Source of the DNA: Leifsonia williamsii
Lineage (GTDB): Bacteria; Actinomycetota; Actinomycetes; Actinomycetales; Microbacteriaceae
Direction of reading: 5' to 3'
DNA length: 64,000 nt
Assembly: GCF_030433685.1 (NCBI RefSeq)
Contig: NZ_JAROCF010000001.1
Coordinates: 1,488,001-1,552,000, forward strand
This document shows positions 25,537-34,703 of the stretch, in pieces. Both the position numbers and the translations under genes were made by a program. Position 1 is the stretch's first letter. Each line of letters opens with the position of its first letter. The notes under the pieces were generated by a model. The model was not told the DNA's origin. It did no database searches and saw only the letters and a program-made list of their open reading frames with translations.

Positions 25537-26775
25537 ATGTCCCACGAGAAACCGGCCAACATCCTCAAGCAGCCGACCGCCGTCTGGGCGGTCGCCTTCG
25601 CGTCCGTCATCGCCTTCATGGGCATCGGGCTCGTCGACCCCATCCTCCCGGCCATCGCCGCCAGCCTGCAGGCGACGCCGACCGAGACCGAGATGCTGTT
25701 CACGAGCTACCTGCTCATCACCGGCCTGGCGATGTTCTTCACCAGCTGGATCTCGAGCCGCATCGGGGCCAAGAAGACGCTGCTGATCGGTCTCGCGCTG
25801 ATCGTCGTGTTCGCGGCGGCCGCCGGTCTCTCCGGAAGCGTGGAGGGCATCATCGGCTTCCGCGCCGGCTGGGGTCTCGGCAACGCGCTGTTCATCTCCA
25901 CCGCGCTCGCCACGATCGTCGGAGCGGCATCCGGAGGCACCTCCGCCGCGATCATCCTGTACGAGGCGGCGCTGGGTCTCGGCATCGCGATCGGCCCGCT
26001 GCTCGGCGGACTGCTCGGCAGCTGGAGCTGGCGCGGCCCGTTCTTCGGCACCGCGACCCTCATGGCCGTCGGCTTCATCGCCATCGTGGTGCTGCTCAAG
26101 AAGAACCCCGAGAAGCCGACGCCGACGAAGCTCTCCGCACCGTTCCGGGCGCTCGCGCGTCCTGCTCTGGGCTTCCTCGCCGCGGCCGCGCTGTTCTACA
26201 ACATCGGCTTCTTCGTACTGCTGGCCTACACGCCGTTCGCGCTCAACGACCTCGGTGTCGGCGACGCGATCACCCTCGGCCTGATCTTCTTCGGGTGGGG
26301 CGTCGCGCTGGCGATCACGTCGGTGTGGGTGGCCCCGCTGCTCACGTCCCGGCTGCCGCGCACCCGCGTGCTGTGGATCATCATGCCGCTGCTCGCCCTC
26401 GACCTGCTGGCGGCCGGCCTGCTCATCGCCTCCCTCGCCGCGCTCATCGTCTGCGTGATCGTCGGCGGCCTGCTGCTCGGCATCCTGAACACGGTGCTCA
26501 CCGAGTGCGTGATGGAGGCGACCGACCTGCCGCGCTCGGTGGCGTCGAGCGCCTACTCCGGCGTCCGCTTCCTCGGCGGCGCGGTGGCCCCGCCTGCCGC
26601 GAGCCTGCTGGCCGAGGCGGTCAGCCCGTCGATGCCGTTCTACGCGGGAGCCATCTCCGTGCTCGTCGCGGTGGCCCTCGTGATCATCGGCCACAAGCAC
26701 CTGCGCCGCGTCGACGCCCCGCAGGAGACGGCGGAGCAGGAGGCCGAGCTCCTGACGCTGGCCGACGCCGGCTGA
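25537..26775 (+). CDS. MFS transporter (drug efflux type)
   Basis: 412-residue, 12-helix MFS protein. GIGLVDPILPAIAASL in helix 1 and the motif-A loop SSRIGAKKTLLIGLAL match DHA1-type proton antiporters. It is paired with the MarR regulator upstream, which favours export of a toxic compound. The C-terminal tail is acidic (QETAEQEAELL). A strong terminator follows. Confidence 0.9.
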   Translation: MSHEKPANILKQPTAVWAVAFASVIAFMGIGLVDPILPAIAASLQATPTETEMLFTSYLLITGLAMFFTSWISSRIGAKKTLLIGLALIVVFAAAAGLSGSVEGIIGFRAGWGLGNALFISTALATIVGAASGGTSAAIILYEAALGLGIAIGPLLGGLLGSWSWRGPFFGTATLMAVGFIAIVVLLKKNPEKPTPTKLSAPFRALARPALGFLAAAALFYNIGFFVLLAYTPFALNDLGVGDAITLGLIFFGWGVALAITSVWVAPLLTSRLPRTRVLWIIMPLLALDLLAAGLLIASLAALIVCVIVGGLLLGILNTVLTECVMEATDLPRSVASSAYSGVRFLGGAVAPPAASLLAEAVSPSMPFYAGAISVLVAVALVIIGHKHLRRVDAPQETAEQEAELLTLADAG

Positions 26776-26808
26776 CGCCCCGTCGTCGACGTCCGCTCCG
26801 GACTTGTG

Positions 26809-26841
26809 AAGAGCCGCCCCGTCCTAGTCGGGGCGGCTCTT
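26809..26841. terminator. Terminator after the MFS gene
   Basis: A perfect 12-bp stem AAGAGCCGCCCC (26809-26820) with GGGGCGGCTCTT (26830-26841) closes a 9-nt loop. AA/TT at the ends make it usable in both directions, toward the converging LacI gene too. Confidence 0.75.
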
Positions 26842-26941
26842 CCCGCGCTGACGCTAGGAACGTCATGCGCGGACGGTCCGCCGGTGACGATCGCGCCTAC
26901 CCGAAAGGCGCGCTCGACCATGCGGGCGTGCACCCATTCTG

Positions 26942-27976
26942 TCAGGTCGCGGAGGGCCCCCGCTGCGCGGCGCGCGGAGGAGCGGTCGAGGAGCGCACCA
27001 CGAGGGTCGCCGGGGCGAGCACCGATCCGGGCAGCGGCTCCCCGCCGCCGAGCTCGTCGAGGAGGATGCGCGTGGCCTGCGCGCCCTGCTGGAACGGGGA
27101 CTGCGCCATCGTGGTGAGGCCGAACGATGCCGCGTGGTCGTGGTCGTCGATGCCGATGACCGAGAGGTCGTCCGGCACCCGGAGCCCGTGGTCGGCCGCG
27201 GCGAGGATGGCGCCGAACGCCATCTCGTCCGACCCGGCGAACACCGCGGTGGGCCGCGGCCCAGGGCGGTCGAGCAGCCGGTTCATCGCCGCACGTCCCG
27301 CAGGCAGCGTGAAACCGCCCGGGATGATCCACTCCGGCCGCACCGGGAGCCCCGCCGCGCGCATCGCCTGCGCGAAGCCGCGCTGGCGCCCGATCGGCAC
27401 CTGGCTGTTGAGGCCCTCCTCGTCCTCGCCGCCCAGGTGGGCGATGTCGGTGTGACCGAGCGCGAGGAGGTGCTCCGTCGCGGCCCTGGCCGTCGCCTCC
27501 TCGTCGATGCCGACGCTGCGCAGGCCCATCACCGGGCCGCCGACGACGATCGTCGGGTGCCCGACGGAGGAGAGCTGCTCGCGCTCGTCCGTGGTGAAGT
27601 CGAGGCAGAGCGCCAACAGAGCGTCCGTACGCTTGCGCAGGATGCTGCGGTGGAAGACCCGCTCCCGGTCGCCGCGGTGGCCGCCCAGGTTGAACAGGAT
27701 CATGTCGTAGCTGGCCGCGCGCAGCTCGGAGTCGACGCCCTCCAGCACCTGCGTATAGAACCACCGGCTGACCGACGGCACCACCACTCCGAGCGCCAGC
27801 GTGCGCCCGCTCGCCAGGCCGGACGCGCTCGACGACGCGACGTAGCCGAGCTCGTCCGCGGCGCGCCGCACGGCCGCCCGCGTCTTGTCCGAGACGTTGG
27901 GCAGGCCGCGCAGCGCCCGCGAGACGGTGGCCGTCGAGACGCCGGTCGCGCGTGCGACCTCCTCGATCCCTGCCAT
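26942..27976 (-). CDS. LacI family transcriptional regulator
   Basis: 344-residue repressor with HTH GIEEVARATGVSTATVSRALRG at the very N-terminus, hinge ASSSASGLASGRT and a ligand-binding domain (IGIDDHDHAASFGLTT). The start ATG 27976 is preferred; a GTG two codons upstream is possible. It is the last gene of a minus-strand sugar importer operon, 15 nt after the small membrane protein, and presumably acts on the TGCAAGCG repeats before the binding-protein gene. Confidence 0.92.
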   Translation of the reverse strand: MAGIEEVARATGVSTATVSRALRGLPNVSDKTRAAVRRAADELGYVASSSASGLASGRTLALGVVVPSVSRWFYTQVLEGVDSELRAASYDMILFNLGGHRGDRERVFHRSILRKRTDALLALCLDFTTDEREQLSSVGHPTIVVGGPVMGLRSVGIDEEATARAATEHLLALGHTDIAHLGGEDEEGLNSQVPIGRQRGFAQAMRAAGLPVRPEWIIPGGFTLPAGRAAMNRLLDRPGPRPTAVFAGSDEMAFGAILAAADHGLRVPDDLSVIGIDDHDHAASFGLTTMAQSPFQQGAQATRILLDELGGGEPLPGSVLAPATLVVRSSTAPPRAAQRGPSAT

Positions 27977-27991
27977 GCGCACCGCCGGTGG

Positions 27992-28243
27992 TCAGTGCCG
28001 GTCGAGCCGCTCGCGCTCCGCCTCGGCGTCGGCCTCGGCCCGCAGGCGCGCCGCGATGATGCGGCGGCGCGCCTGCCAGAGCGCGACGAGGGCGAGCACG
28101 AGCACGAGCGTGACGACCGCCCAGAGCAGCGCCGGCTGCCCGCTGAGCTCGCACCACAGGGTGATCGCGAAGAACGCGACCCCGAAGAAGGCGACGAAGC
28201 CGATGCCGACGTCGAGCGCCTCCCGCGGGTCGTTCCAGCGCAT
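27992..28243 (-). CDS. Small two-helix membrane protein in importer operon
   Basis: 83 residues. Two membrane helices (about 11-33 and 38-61) are joined by a short turn, then a charged tail rich in Arg/Glu/Ala (RRIIAARLRAEADAEAERERLDRH) likely to form a helix. It begins 5 nt after the MalG-type permease stop and ends 15 nt before the LacI gene, so it is part of the operon. I know no named family. It may be an accessory subunit or small regulator of the transporter (inference only). Confidence 0.75.
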   Translation of the reverse strand: MRWNDPREALDVGIGFVAFFGVAFFAITLWCELSGQPALLWAVVTLVLVLALVALWQARRRIIAARLRAEADAEAERERLDRH

Positions 28244-28248
28244 CGCGA

Positions 28249-29159
<911 letters not shown>

Positions 29160-29163
<4 letters not shown>

Positions 29164-30194
29164 GCCTTCGCCCCCTTCTGCTGGGCTTCCTGCGTTCTGA
29201 CGACGTTCGTGCCAAGGAGGCGGACGAAGATCAGGGCGACCAGGAAGATGATGATGAACGTGATGGTCGACAGGGCGGCAGCGCTGTTGAAGCCCTGGCG
29301 GATCTGGAGGATCACGAGGATCGACAGCGTCGTCGTCGCATTGCCGGAGCCTCCGCCTCCACCGGTGAGGATGAACGGCAGGTCGAAGATGCGCAGCGCG
29401 TCGAGCACGCGGAACAGGATGGCGACCATCAGCGCCGGCTTGAGCAGCGGCATGGTCACCCGCCAGAAGCGCTGCCAGGTGCTCGCGCCGTCGACCTTGG
29501 CCGCCTCGTAGACCTCCTCGGGGATGATCTGCAGGCCGGCGAGGATCAGCAGCGCCATGAACGGCGTCGTCTTCCAGGTGTCCGCGATGATGACCGCGAA
29601 CCGCGACGCCCATTCGTCGCTCGTCCAGAGGATGTGTGTGTTGAGCACCGCGTTCGCGACACCGGCGACCGAGAAGATGAAGAACCAGAGCTTCGCGGTG
29701 ACGGCGGTCGGGATGGCCCACGGGATCAGGATCGCGGCGCGGACGAAGCCGCGGCCGCGGAAGGCGCGGTTCATGATGAGGGCGAACCAGAGGCCGAGGA
29801 GGGTCTCGAGGATCACCGTCGTCACGGTGAAGAAGAAGGTGACGAAGGTCGCGTTCCAGAAGCCGGCGCCCAGGTTGCCAGGGGGGCAGGGGATGGTGTT
29901 GCCGTCGGCGCCCATGCACTGCTGGAACAGCCAGTGGGCGTAGTTCTGGAAGCCCGCGAAGCCGCCCTGCACGAACAGGCCGGTCGCCGGGTCGAGGCCG
30001 GCGTCCTTCTCGAACGACATGATGATCGCCTGAACGATCGGGTACCCGATGACCACGGCGAGCAGGACGAGCGTGGGGAGGATCAGGTAGAGCGCCCAGC
30101 GGCTCTGCTGCGCGCGGTTCTTCTTGATGCCCTGGCGGACCGGTGGCCTGCCAGAGGAGGTGGACGGCGGGGCGACGACGTTCGACGTTGACAT
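29160..30194 (-). CDS. Carbohydrate ABC transporter permease (MalF type)
   Basis: 344-residue permease. A long N-terminal tail (about 35 residues) precedes helix 1 (LYLILPTLVLLAVVIGY). The first periplasmic loop contains two Cys (QCMGADG...IPCPPG) that may form a disulfide. The EAA motif is EVYEAAKVDGASTWQRF. Gly-rich GGGGGSGNAT precedes helix 6. It lies 106 nt after the binding-protein gene. Confidence 0.93.
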
Positions 30195-30300
30195 GTGCGG
30201 CCTCCGGAAGCTGATGGATGTGAGGGACCGGGCGGCGGGAGGGTTCCCGCCGCCCGGTGACCGGGGCGCGTCGCTGCGGTGCGGCGCGCGGTGGCCGTGA

Positions 30301-31587
30301 CTAGCCGGCGGACGCCGTCTGGATGGCCGACGCCATGTCCTTCAGCGCCTCGTCGACCGTCTTGTCGCCCTTCAGGGCGGCGTACGAGTTGTCCTGCACG
30401 GCCTTGGTGATGGCCGGGTAGAACGGCGACACCGGCCGCGGCACCGCGTTCTCGATCGAGGTCTTCAGCGTCGACAGGTACGGCAGCTGGGAGTTGAGCT
30501 GCGCGTCGTCGTACAGCGACGCCACCACGGGTGCCAGCGAGCCCTGCGTGACGAAGAACTTCTGCGTCTCCTCGCTCTGCAGGAACTTCAGGAACTCGAA
30601 TGCGGTGGCCTTGTGCTTGGAGTACACGCTGATCGCCGCGTTGTGACCGCCCAGGCTGGAGACGCCCGGCTTGCCCTCGGTGACGCCCGGGAGCGGAGCG
30701 ATCCCGAAGGTGTCCTTCACGGTCGACTCGCCGTCGGTCTTGGCCAGGTTGTACACGTACGGCCAGTTGCGCAGGAACATCAGCTTGCCGGCCTCGAACG
30801 CCTGGCGGCCCTGCTCCTCCTGGTAGGTGATGGCCTCGGCCGGAATCTGCCCGTTCTTGAAGCCGTCCACCAGACGCGACAGGCCCTTCTTGGCCTCCGG
30901 GCTGTCGACCGTGACCTTCTTGCCGTCCTCGCCGACGATCGTGCCGCCGTCGGTGTTGATCGCCTCGGCGACGTTCACGGTCAGGCCCTCGTACTGCGCG
31001 AACTGACCGGCGTAGCAGCCGATGCCCTTCGCCTTCGCGATGTCGCAGTCCTTGAGCATCGCCTCCCACGTCGTCGGCGCCTCTGGCACGAGGTCCTTGC
31101 GGTAGTACAGGATGCCGCCGTCGGAGGTCTGCGGCGCCGCGTACTGCGTGCCGTTGTAGGTGCCCGACTTGACGGTCGGCTCCAGCAGCTTCGAGTTGTC
31201 CATCTTGAGCTTGCCGGTCAGCGGCTGCAGCCAGCCCTTGGCCGCGAACTCACCGGTCCACACCACGTCGACGTCCACGACGTCGTAGTTGGAGTCCTTG
31301 GCCTGGAAGTGCTGCACGAGGTCGTCGTGCTGCTGGTCGGCCTTGTCGGTCTGCTCCTTGAAGGTGACCTTCTCATCGGGGTGGGACGCGTTCCACTTGT
31401 CGACGAGGGGGCGGACGACGTTGGAGTTGTCCTTGCCCTGCACGTACGTGATCGGTCCCTTGCTGTCGAGGCCCGAGTTGGCGTCGCCGCCGCCCCCGCT
31501 GCCTCCCGAACCTCCGCCCGTGCATCCCGCCAGAGCGAGGCCGACAAGGGCCACTCCTGCGACCACGGAGAGACGTGCTGCTTTCAT
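30301..31587 (-). CDS. Carbohydrate ABC transporter substrate-binding lipoprotein
   Basis: 428-residue lipoprotein. The signal peptide ends in LALAGC (acylated Cys22), then a glycine-rich linker. The binding fold includes ITYVQGKDNSNVVRPLVDKWN and PQTSDGGILYYRKDL. Overall resemblance is to trehalose/maltose-class binding proteins (LpqY/ThuE-like), but the ligand is not certain. Start 31587 has GAGGAG upstream; the longer frame by four codons does not. A pair of LacI-type operators lies 70-100 nt upstream. Confidence 0.92.
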   Translation of the reverse strand: MKAARLSVVAGVALVGLALAGCTGGGSGGSGGGGDANSGLDSKGPITYVQGKDNSNVVRPLVDKWNASHPDEKVTFKEQTDKADQQHDDLVQHFQAKDSNYDVVDVDVVWTGEFAAKGWLQPLTGKLKMDNSKLLEPTVKSGTYNGTQYAAPQTSDGGILYYRKDLVPEAPTTWEAMLKDCDIAKAKGIGCYAGQFAQYEGLTVNVAEAINTDGGTIVGEDGKKVTVDSPEAKKGLSRLVDGFKNGQIPAEAITYQEEQGRQAFEAGKLMFLRNWPYVYNLAKTDGESTVKDTFGIAPLPGVTEGKPGVSSLGGHNAAISVYSKHKATAFEFLKFLQSEETQKFFVTQGSLAPVVASLYDDAQLNSQLPYLSTLKTSIENAVPRPVSPFYPAITKAVQDNSYAALKGDKTVDEALKDMASAIQTASAG

Positions 31588-31659
31588 TTCACTCCTCATT
31601 GAGCTCTTGGTGCAGGCGCGGGTGCGCCCGGGGTCAAGCTACCCCCGCATCCAGGGGCC

Positions 31660-31688
31660 ATGCAAGCGTTTACGTCAAGCGCTTGCAT
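31660..31688. promoter_or_regulatory. Double LacI-type operator of the second importer
   Basis: ATGCAAGCG (31660-31668) and CGCTTGCAT (31680-31688) are perfect 9-bp arms. The inner CAAGCGCTTG (31676-31685) is itself a perfect palindrome. This looks like two overlapping TGCAAGCG-type LacI sites. Confidence 0.65.
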
Positions 31689-31723
31689 AACGAAGTGGTC
31701 TCGGGCGCGGCGGATCGAATGCC

Positions 31724-31742
31724 TATATTCTAGCCAAGCTAG
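31724..31742 (+). promoter_or_regulatory. Promoter and palindrome before the 182-aa gene
   Basis: A -10 TATATT (31724-31729) abuts the perfect palindrome CTAGC-CAA-GCTAG (31730-31742). The core TAGC-N3-GCTA is the same as in the MarR operator at 24974. Confidence 0.45.
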
Positions 31743-31773
31743 TTAACTGCGCCGGCCGGTGAAAGGGATGCTG

Positions 31774-32322
31774 ATGGGCGACATGACGCTGATCGAACAG
31801 GGGCTGCGAGAGCTGCTGACGGCCGAGCGCGGGCTCCGCGAACTGCTGGACGACGAGCCGGAGTGGTACCCAGCGCTGCTGCGTCAGCTTCAGCTCGCGG
31901 TGGGCGACGAGCGCATCATCTATCTCGGCGCGTCGGCGGCGAGCGGCGTCGCCACGGTCACCCTCCGGGTCGGCGTCTTCACCGACCGGATGGTCATCGC
32001 GACCGAGGTGTTCGACGGCGGCGACGGCGATCCCCAGGTCGTCACCCGCGTCGAGAGCAGGGCCTCCCTGCTGCGCTTCGAGCTGCACGGCGGCTCGGAG
32101 GCCGAGGGCGCCCCCGACGCCTGGCCAGGAGGCTTCCGCATCCGCGCCTTCTACCGCTCGGGGCTCACCGTGAGCGTGCCCGCCAACGTCGTCGACACCG
32201 AGGCGAAGCGGGTCTCCGTGCACGCCGTCCTCGACGGCATCCGTGCCGATCTGGTCGCCGGTTCCGCTCTGAGCGCACCCGCGGAAGGGGCCGACGAGTC
32301 CGGGGTTACGCTTTCCGAGTGA
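31774..32322 (+). CDS. Hypothetical protein (182 aa)
   Basis: A soluble acidic protein, MGDMTLIEQGLRELL... A helical N-terminus (about 1-45) is followed by a beta-rich middle. No membrane segment or familiar motif is seen. ATG 31774 is 6 nt after AAAGGG; in-frame ATG 31768 and GTG 31759 are alternatives. Its stop overlaps the GTG start of an ABC exporter gene, so it is probably co-translated with it. Function unknown. Confidence 0.75.
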   Translation: MGDMTLIEQGLRELLTAERGLRELLDDEPEWYPALLRQLQLAVGDERIIYLGASAASGVATVTLRVGVFTDRMVIATEVFDGGDGDPQVVTRVESRASLLRFELHGGSEAEGAPDAWPGGFRIRAFYRSGLTVSVPANVVDTEAKRVSVHAVLDGIRADLVAGSALSAPAEGADESGVTLSE

Positions 32323-34220
32323 GCGGGATGCGCGGGATGGCCGGTGCCGGCGGCGGCGGCGGAGGCGGCATGCGGTCGCGGATCAGCGCGAGCGATGCCG
32401 ACGCGCAGAAGGCCCTCAACGCGACGGCCCCGCGGATCCCGAACCTGTTCCGTCGGATCGTCGCCCTCTTCGCCCCGCACAAGGCCGCGATCATCGTCAC
32501 CATGGTGCTGGTGCTCGCGGGCGCCGCGCTGTCGGTCGTCCCGCCGCTGCTGACCGAGCGCGCCTTCGACCAGGGGCTGTTCCCGACCTCGGGAGGCGGG
32601 CCGAACGTCCCCGTGCTGACCGAGATCGTGATCGCGATGATCGTCGTGTTCGTCGGCTCGGCGCTGCTCGGCGTCTGGCAGACCTACCTCACCGCCTCCG
32701 TCGGCAACAAGGTGATGGGCGCCCTCCGCGTGCGCCTGTTCTCGCACCTGCAGTCGATGGAGCTGAGCTTCTTCACCCGCACGAAGACCGGCATCATCCA
32801 GTCGCGCCTGCAGAACGACGTGGGCGGGGTGGCGAACGTGCTCACCAACACCATGTCGAGCATCCTCGGCAACACGGTGACGGTGATCGCGGCCCTCGTC
32901 GCGATGATCCTTCTCAACTGGCAGCTGACGATCGTCGCGGTCATCCTGATGCCGATCCTCGTCATCGCGCAGCGCCGCGTGGGGCAGGTGCGTGCGCGCA
33001 TCGCGACGAAGACGCAGGAGTCGCTGTCGGACATGACCGCGATCACCCAGGAGACGCTGAGCGTGTCCGGCATCCTGCTGTCGAAGAGCTTCAACCGGCA
33101 GGCGGCCGAGGTGGAGCGGTACTCCGACGAGAACCGCAACCAGATCCGGCTCCAGGTGTCGCAGGCGATGAGCGGCCAGTGGTTCTTCGCGATGGTCAAC
33201 ATCTTCCTGTCGTCCATCCCCGCGATCGTCTACCTGATCTCGGGCTGGCTGATCCTCGGCGGGGCCGCCGACATCACCGCGGGCACCATCGTCGCCTTCA
33301 CGACCGTGCAGGCGCGCCTCCTCTTCCCGCTGCTCGCCCTCATGCGCGTCTCGCTCGACCTGCAGACCTCGTCGGCGCTCTTCGCCCGCATCTTCGAGTA
33401 CCTCGACCTGAAGCCCGCCATCGCCGACCGGCCGGACGCGGCGCCGGTCGACCCGTCGCGCGAGCTGGGCCGCATCGAGTTCGACCATGTCGTCTTCCGC
33501 TACCCGGATGCGAGGGAGGGGGAGCGCAACACCCTCGACGACGTCTCGTTCGTCATCGAGCCGGGCGAGTTCGCCGCCTTCGTCGGCCCGAGCGGCGCCG
33601 GCAAGACCACGGTCTCGTACCTGATCCCGCGGTTCTACGACGCGACCTCCGGCCGCATCCTGTTCGGCGACGCCGACCTCCGCGACCTGCAGCAGGACTC
33701 GCTGGTCTCGCACATCGGGGTGGTCAGCCAGGAGACCTACCTCTTCCACGCCTCCATCGCCGAGAACCTGCGGTACGCCCGTCCCGACGCGACCCAGGAG
33801 GAGCTGGAGGAGGCGGCCCGCCGCGCCAACATCCACGACACGATCGCGGGCTTCCCCGACGGCTACGACACCGTCGTGGGCGAGCGCGGCTATCGGCTCT
33901 CCGGCGGCGAGAAGCAGCGCATCGCGATCGCCCGCGTGCTGCTGAAGGACCCGGAGGTGCTCATCCTCGACGAGGCGACCAGCGCCCTCGACACCATCTC
34001 GGAGCGCGTCGTGCAGCAGGCCCTCGACACGGCCTCCCGCGGCCGCACCACCATCGCGATCGCCCACCGCCTCTCCACGATCGTGGCCGCCGACATCATC
34101 TTCGTCGTCGACCACGGCCAGGTCGTCGAGCGCGGGACGCACCGCGAACTGCTCGAGGTCGGCGGCGTCTACGCGCGGCTCTACCGCGAGCAGACCGAGG
34201 GCGCGCTGCTGGAGGAGTGA
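32319..34220 (+). CDS. ABC exporter, fused permease/ATPase (multidrug type)
   Basis: 633-residue half-transporter, functioning as a dimer. A glycine-run N-terminus (about residues 8-17) precedes six membrane helices (about 50-345, with FFTRTKTGIIQSRLQNDV). The ATPase domain has Walker A GPSGAGKTT, signature RLSGGEKQR, Walker B VLILDEATSALD and H-loop AHRLST. The GTG at 32319 overlaps the upstream stop by 4 nt; ATG 32328 or 32337 are alternatives. Export of lipid or drug is likely; substrate unknown. Confidence 0.92.
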   Translation: MSGMRGMAGAGGGGGGGMRSRISASDADAQKALNATAPRIPNLFRRIVALFAPHKAAIIVTMVLVLAGAALSVVPPLLTERAFDQGLFPTSGGGPNVPVLTEIVIAMIVVFVGSALLGVWQTYLTASVGNKVMGALRVRLFSHLQSMELSFFTRTKTGIIQSRLQNDVGGVANVLTNTMSSILGNTVTVIAALVAMILLNWQLTIVAVILMPILVIAQRRVGQVRARIATKTQESLSDMTAITQETLSVSGILLSKSFNRQAAEVERYSDENRNQIRLQVSQAMSGQWFFAMVNIFLSSIPAIVYLISGWLILGGAADITAGTIVAFTTVQARLLFPLLALMRVSLDLQTSSALFARIFEYLDLKPAIADRPDAAPVDPSRELGRIEFDHVVFRYPDAREGERNTLDDVSFVIEPGEFAAFVGPSGAGKTTVSYLIPRFYDATSGRILFGDADLRDLQQDSLVSHIGVVSQETYLFHASIAENLRYARPDATQEELEEAARRANIHDTIAGFPDGYDTVVGERGYRLSGGEKQRIAIARVLLKDPEVLILDEATSALDTISERVVQQALDTASRGRTTIAIAHRLSTIVAADIIFVVDHGQVVERGTHRELLEVGGVYARLYREQTEGALLEE

Positions 34221-34244
34221 CCCCGGGCGTTCGCCGGCGCGCGC

Positions 34245-34250
34245 TAGGCT
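34245..34250 (+). promoter_or_regulatory. Leaderless -10 box TAGGCT
   Basis: TAGGCT ends 6 nt before the ATG at 34257, the same spacing as at 8459. No ribosome-binding site lies between. Confidence 0.5.
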
Positions 34251-34256
34251 CCGCCC

Positions 34257-34619
34257 ATGACCACCATCCCCGAGCTCCTGCACGCGAACCTCCACGACGT
34301 GTTCGGCAACCGCGACGCGGCGACCCGGCGCGCGGCGATCGACCGCATCTACGCGGAGGACGTCGTCTTCACCGATCCCGAGGGGGAGGTGCGCGGGCGC
34401 GACGCGCTCGAGCAGAAGGCGGCGGGACTGCTGGCGAGCGTCCCGGAGGCCTTCGCGTTCGCCGAGGACGGGCCGCAGTACCTCTCCGAGACCGCCGGCG
34501 TGCTGGCCTGGACCTTCGGACCGGAGGGCGCCCCGGCCGTGCGCGGGGTCGACGTCATCCGGGTGGCAGACGGGCGCATCGTGTCGCTGCTGACGGTGCT
34601 GGCGCCCTCCGAGGGCTGA
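34257..34619 (+). CDS. SnoaL/NTF2-like fold protein
   Basis: 120 residues with the cone-shaped alpha+beta NTF2/SnoaL pattern: helical N-terminus (LLHANLHDVFGNRDAATRRAAIDRIYAEDVVFTDPEGEV in outline), then strands ending GVDVIRVADGRIVSLLTVL. Such proteins are often small isomerases, hydrolases or ligand-binding proteins. Catalytic residues cannot be assigned. The gene is monocistronic behind a leaderless -10 box, 36 nt after the exporter. Confidence 0.75.
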   Translation: MTTIPELLHANLHDVFGNRDAATRRAAIDRIYAEDVVFTDPEGEVRGRDALEQKAAGLLASVPEAFAFAEDGPQYLSETAGVLAWTFGPEGAPAVRGVDVIRVADGRIVSLLTVLAPSEG

Positions 34620-34665
34620 CGCGCTGCACGCTCCGCGGGATCCGGTTCCCCCGCCGCATCCGCAG

Positions 34666-34683
34666 TGTTAGCCTGGCCTAACA
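34666..34683. promoter_or_regulatory. MntR/DtxR-type box before mntH
   Basis: TGTTAG-CCTGGC-CTAACA is an 18-nt perfect inverted repeat, 20 nt upstream of the mntH start. It resembles the TTAG...CTAA half-sites of DtxR-family metalloregulators. The mntR-like gene converges on mntH from downstream. Confidence 0.65.
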
Positions 34684-34703
34684 TCTGGATCAGGGGAGGC
34701 GGA

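Noticed and set aside
32151..34295. 714-codon antisense frame over the ABC exporter
   Set aside because: Shadow of an exporter with intact Walker and signature motifs.
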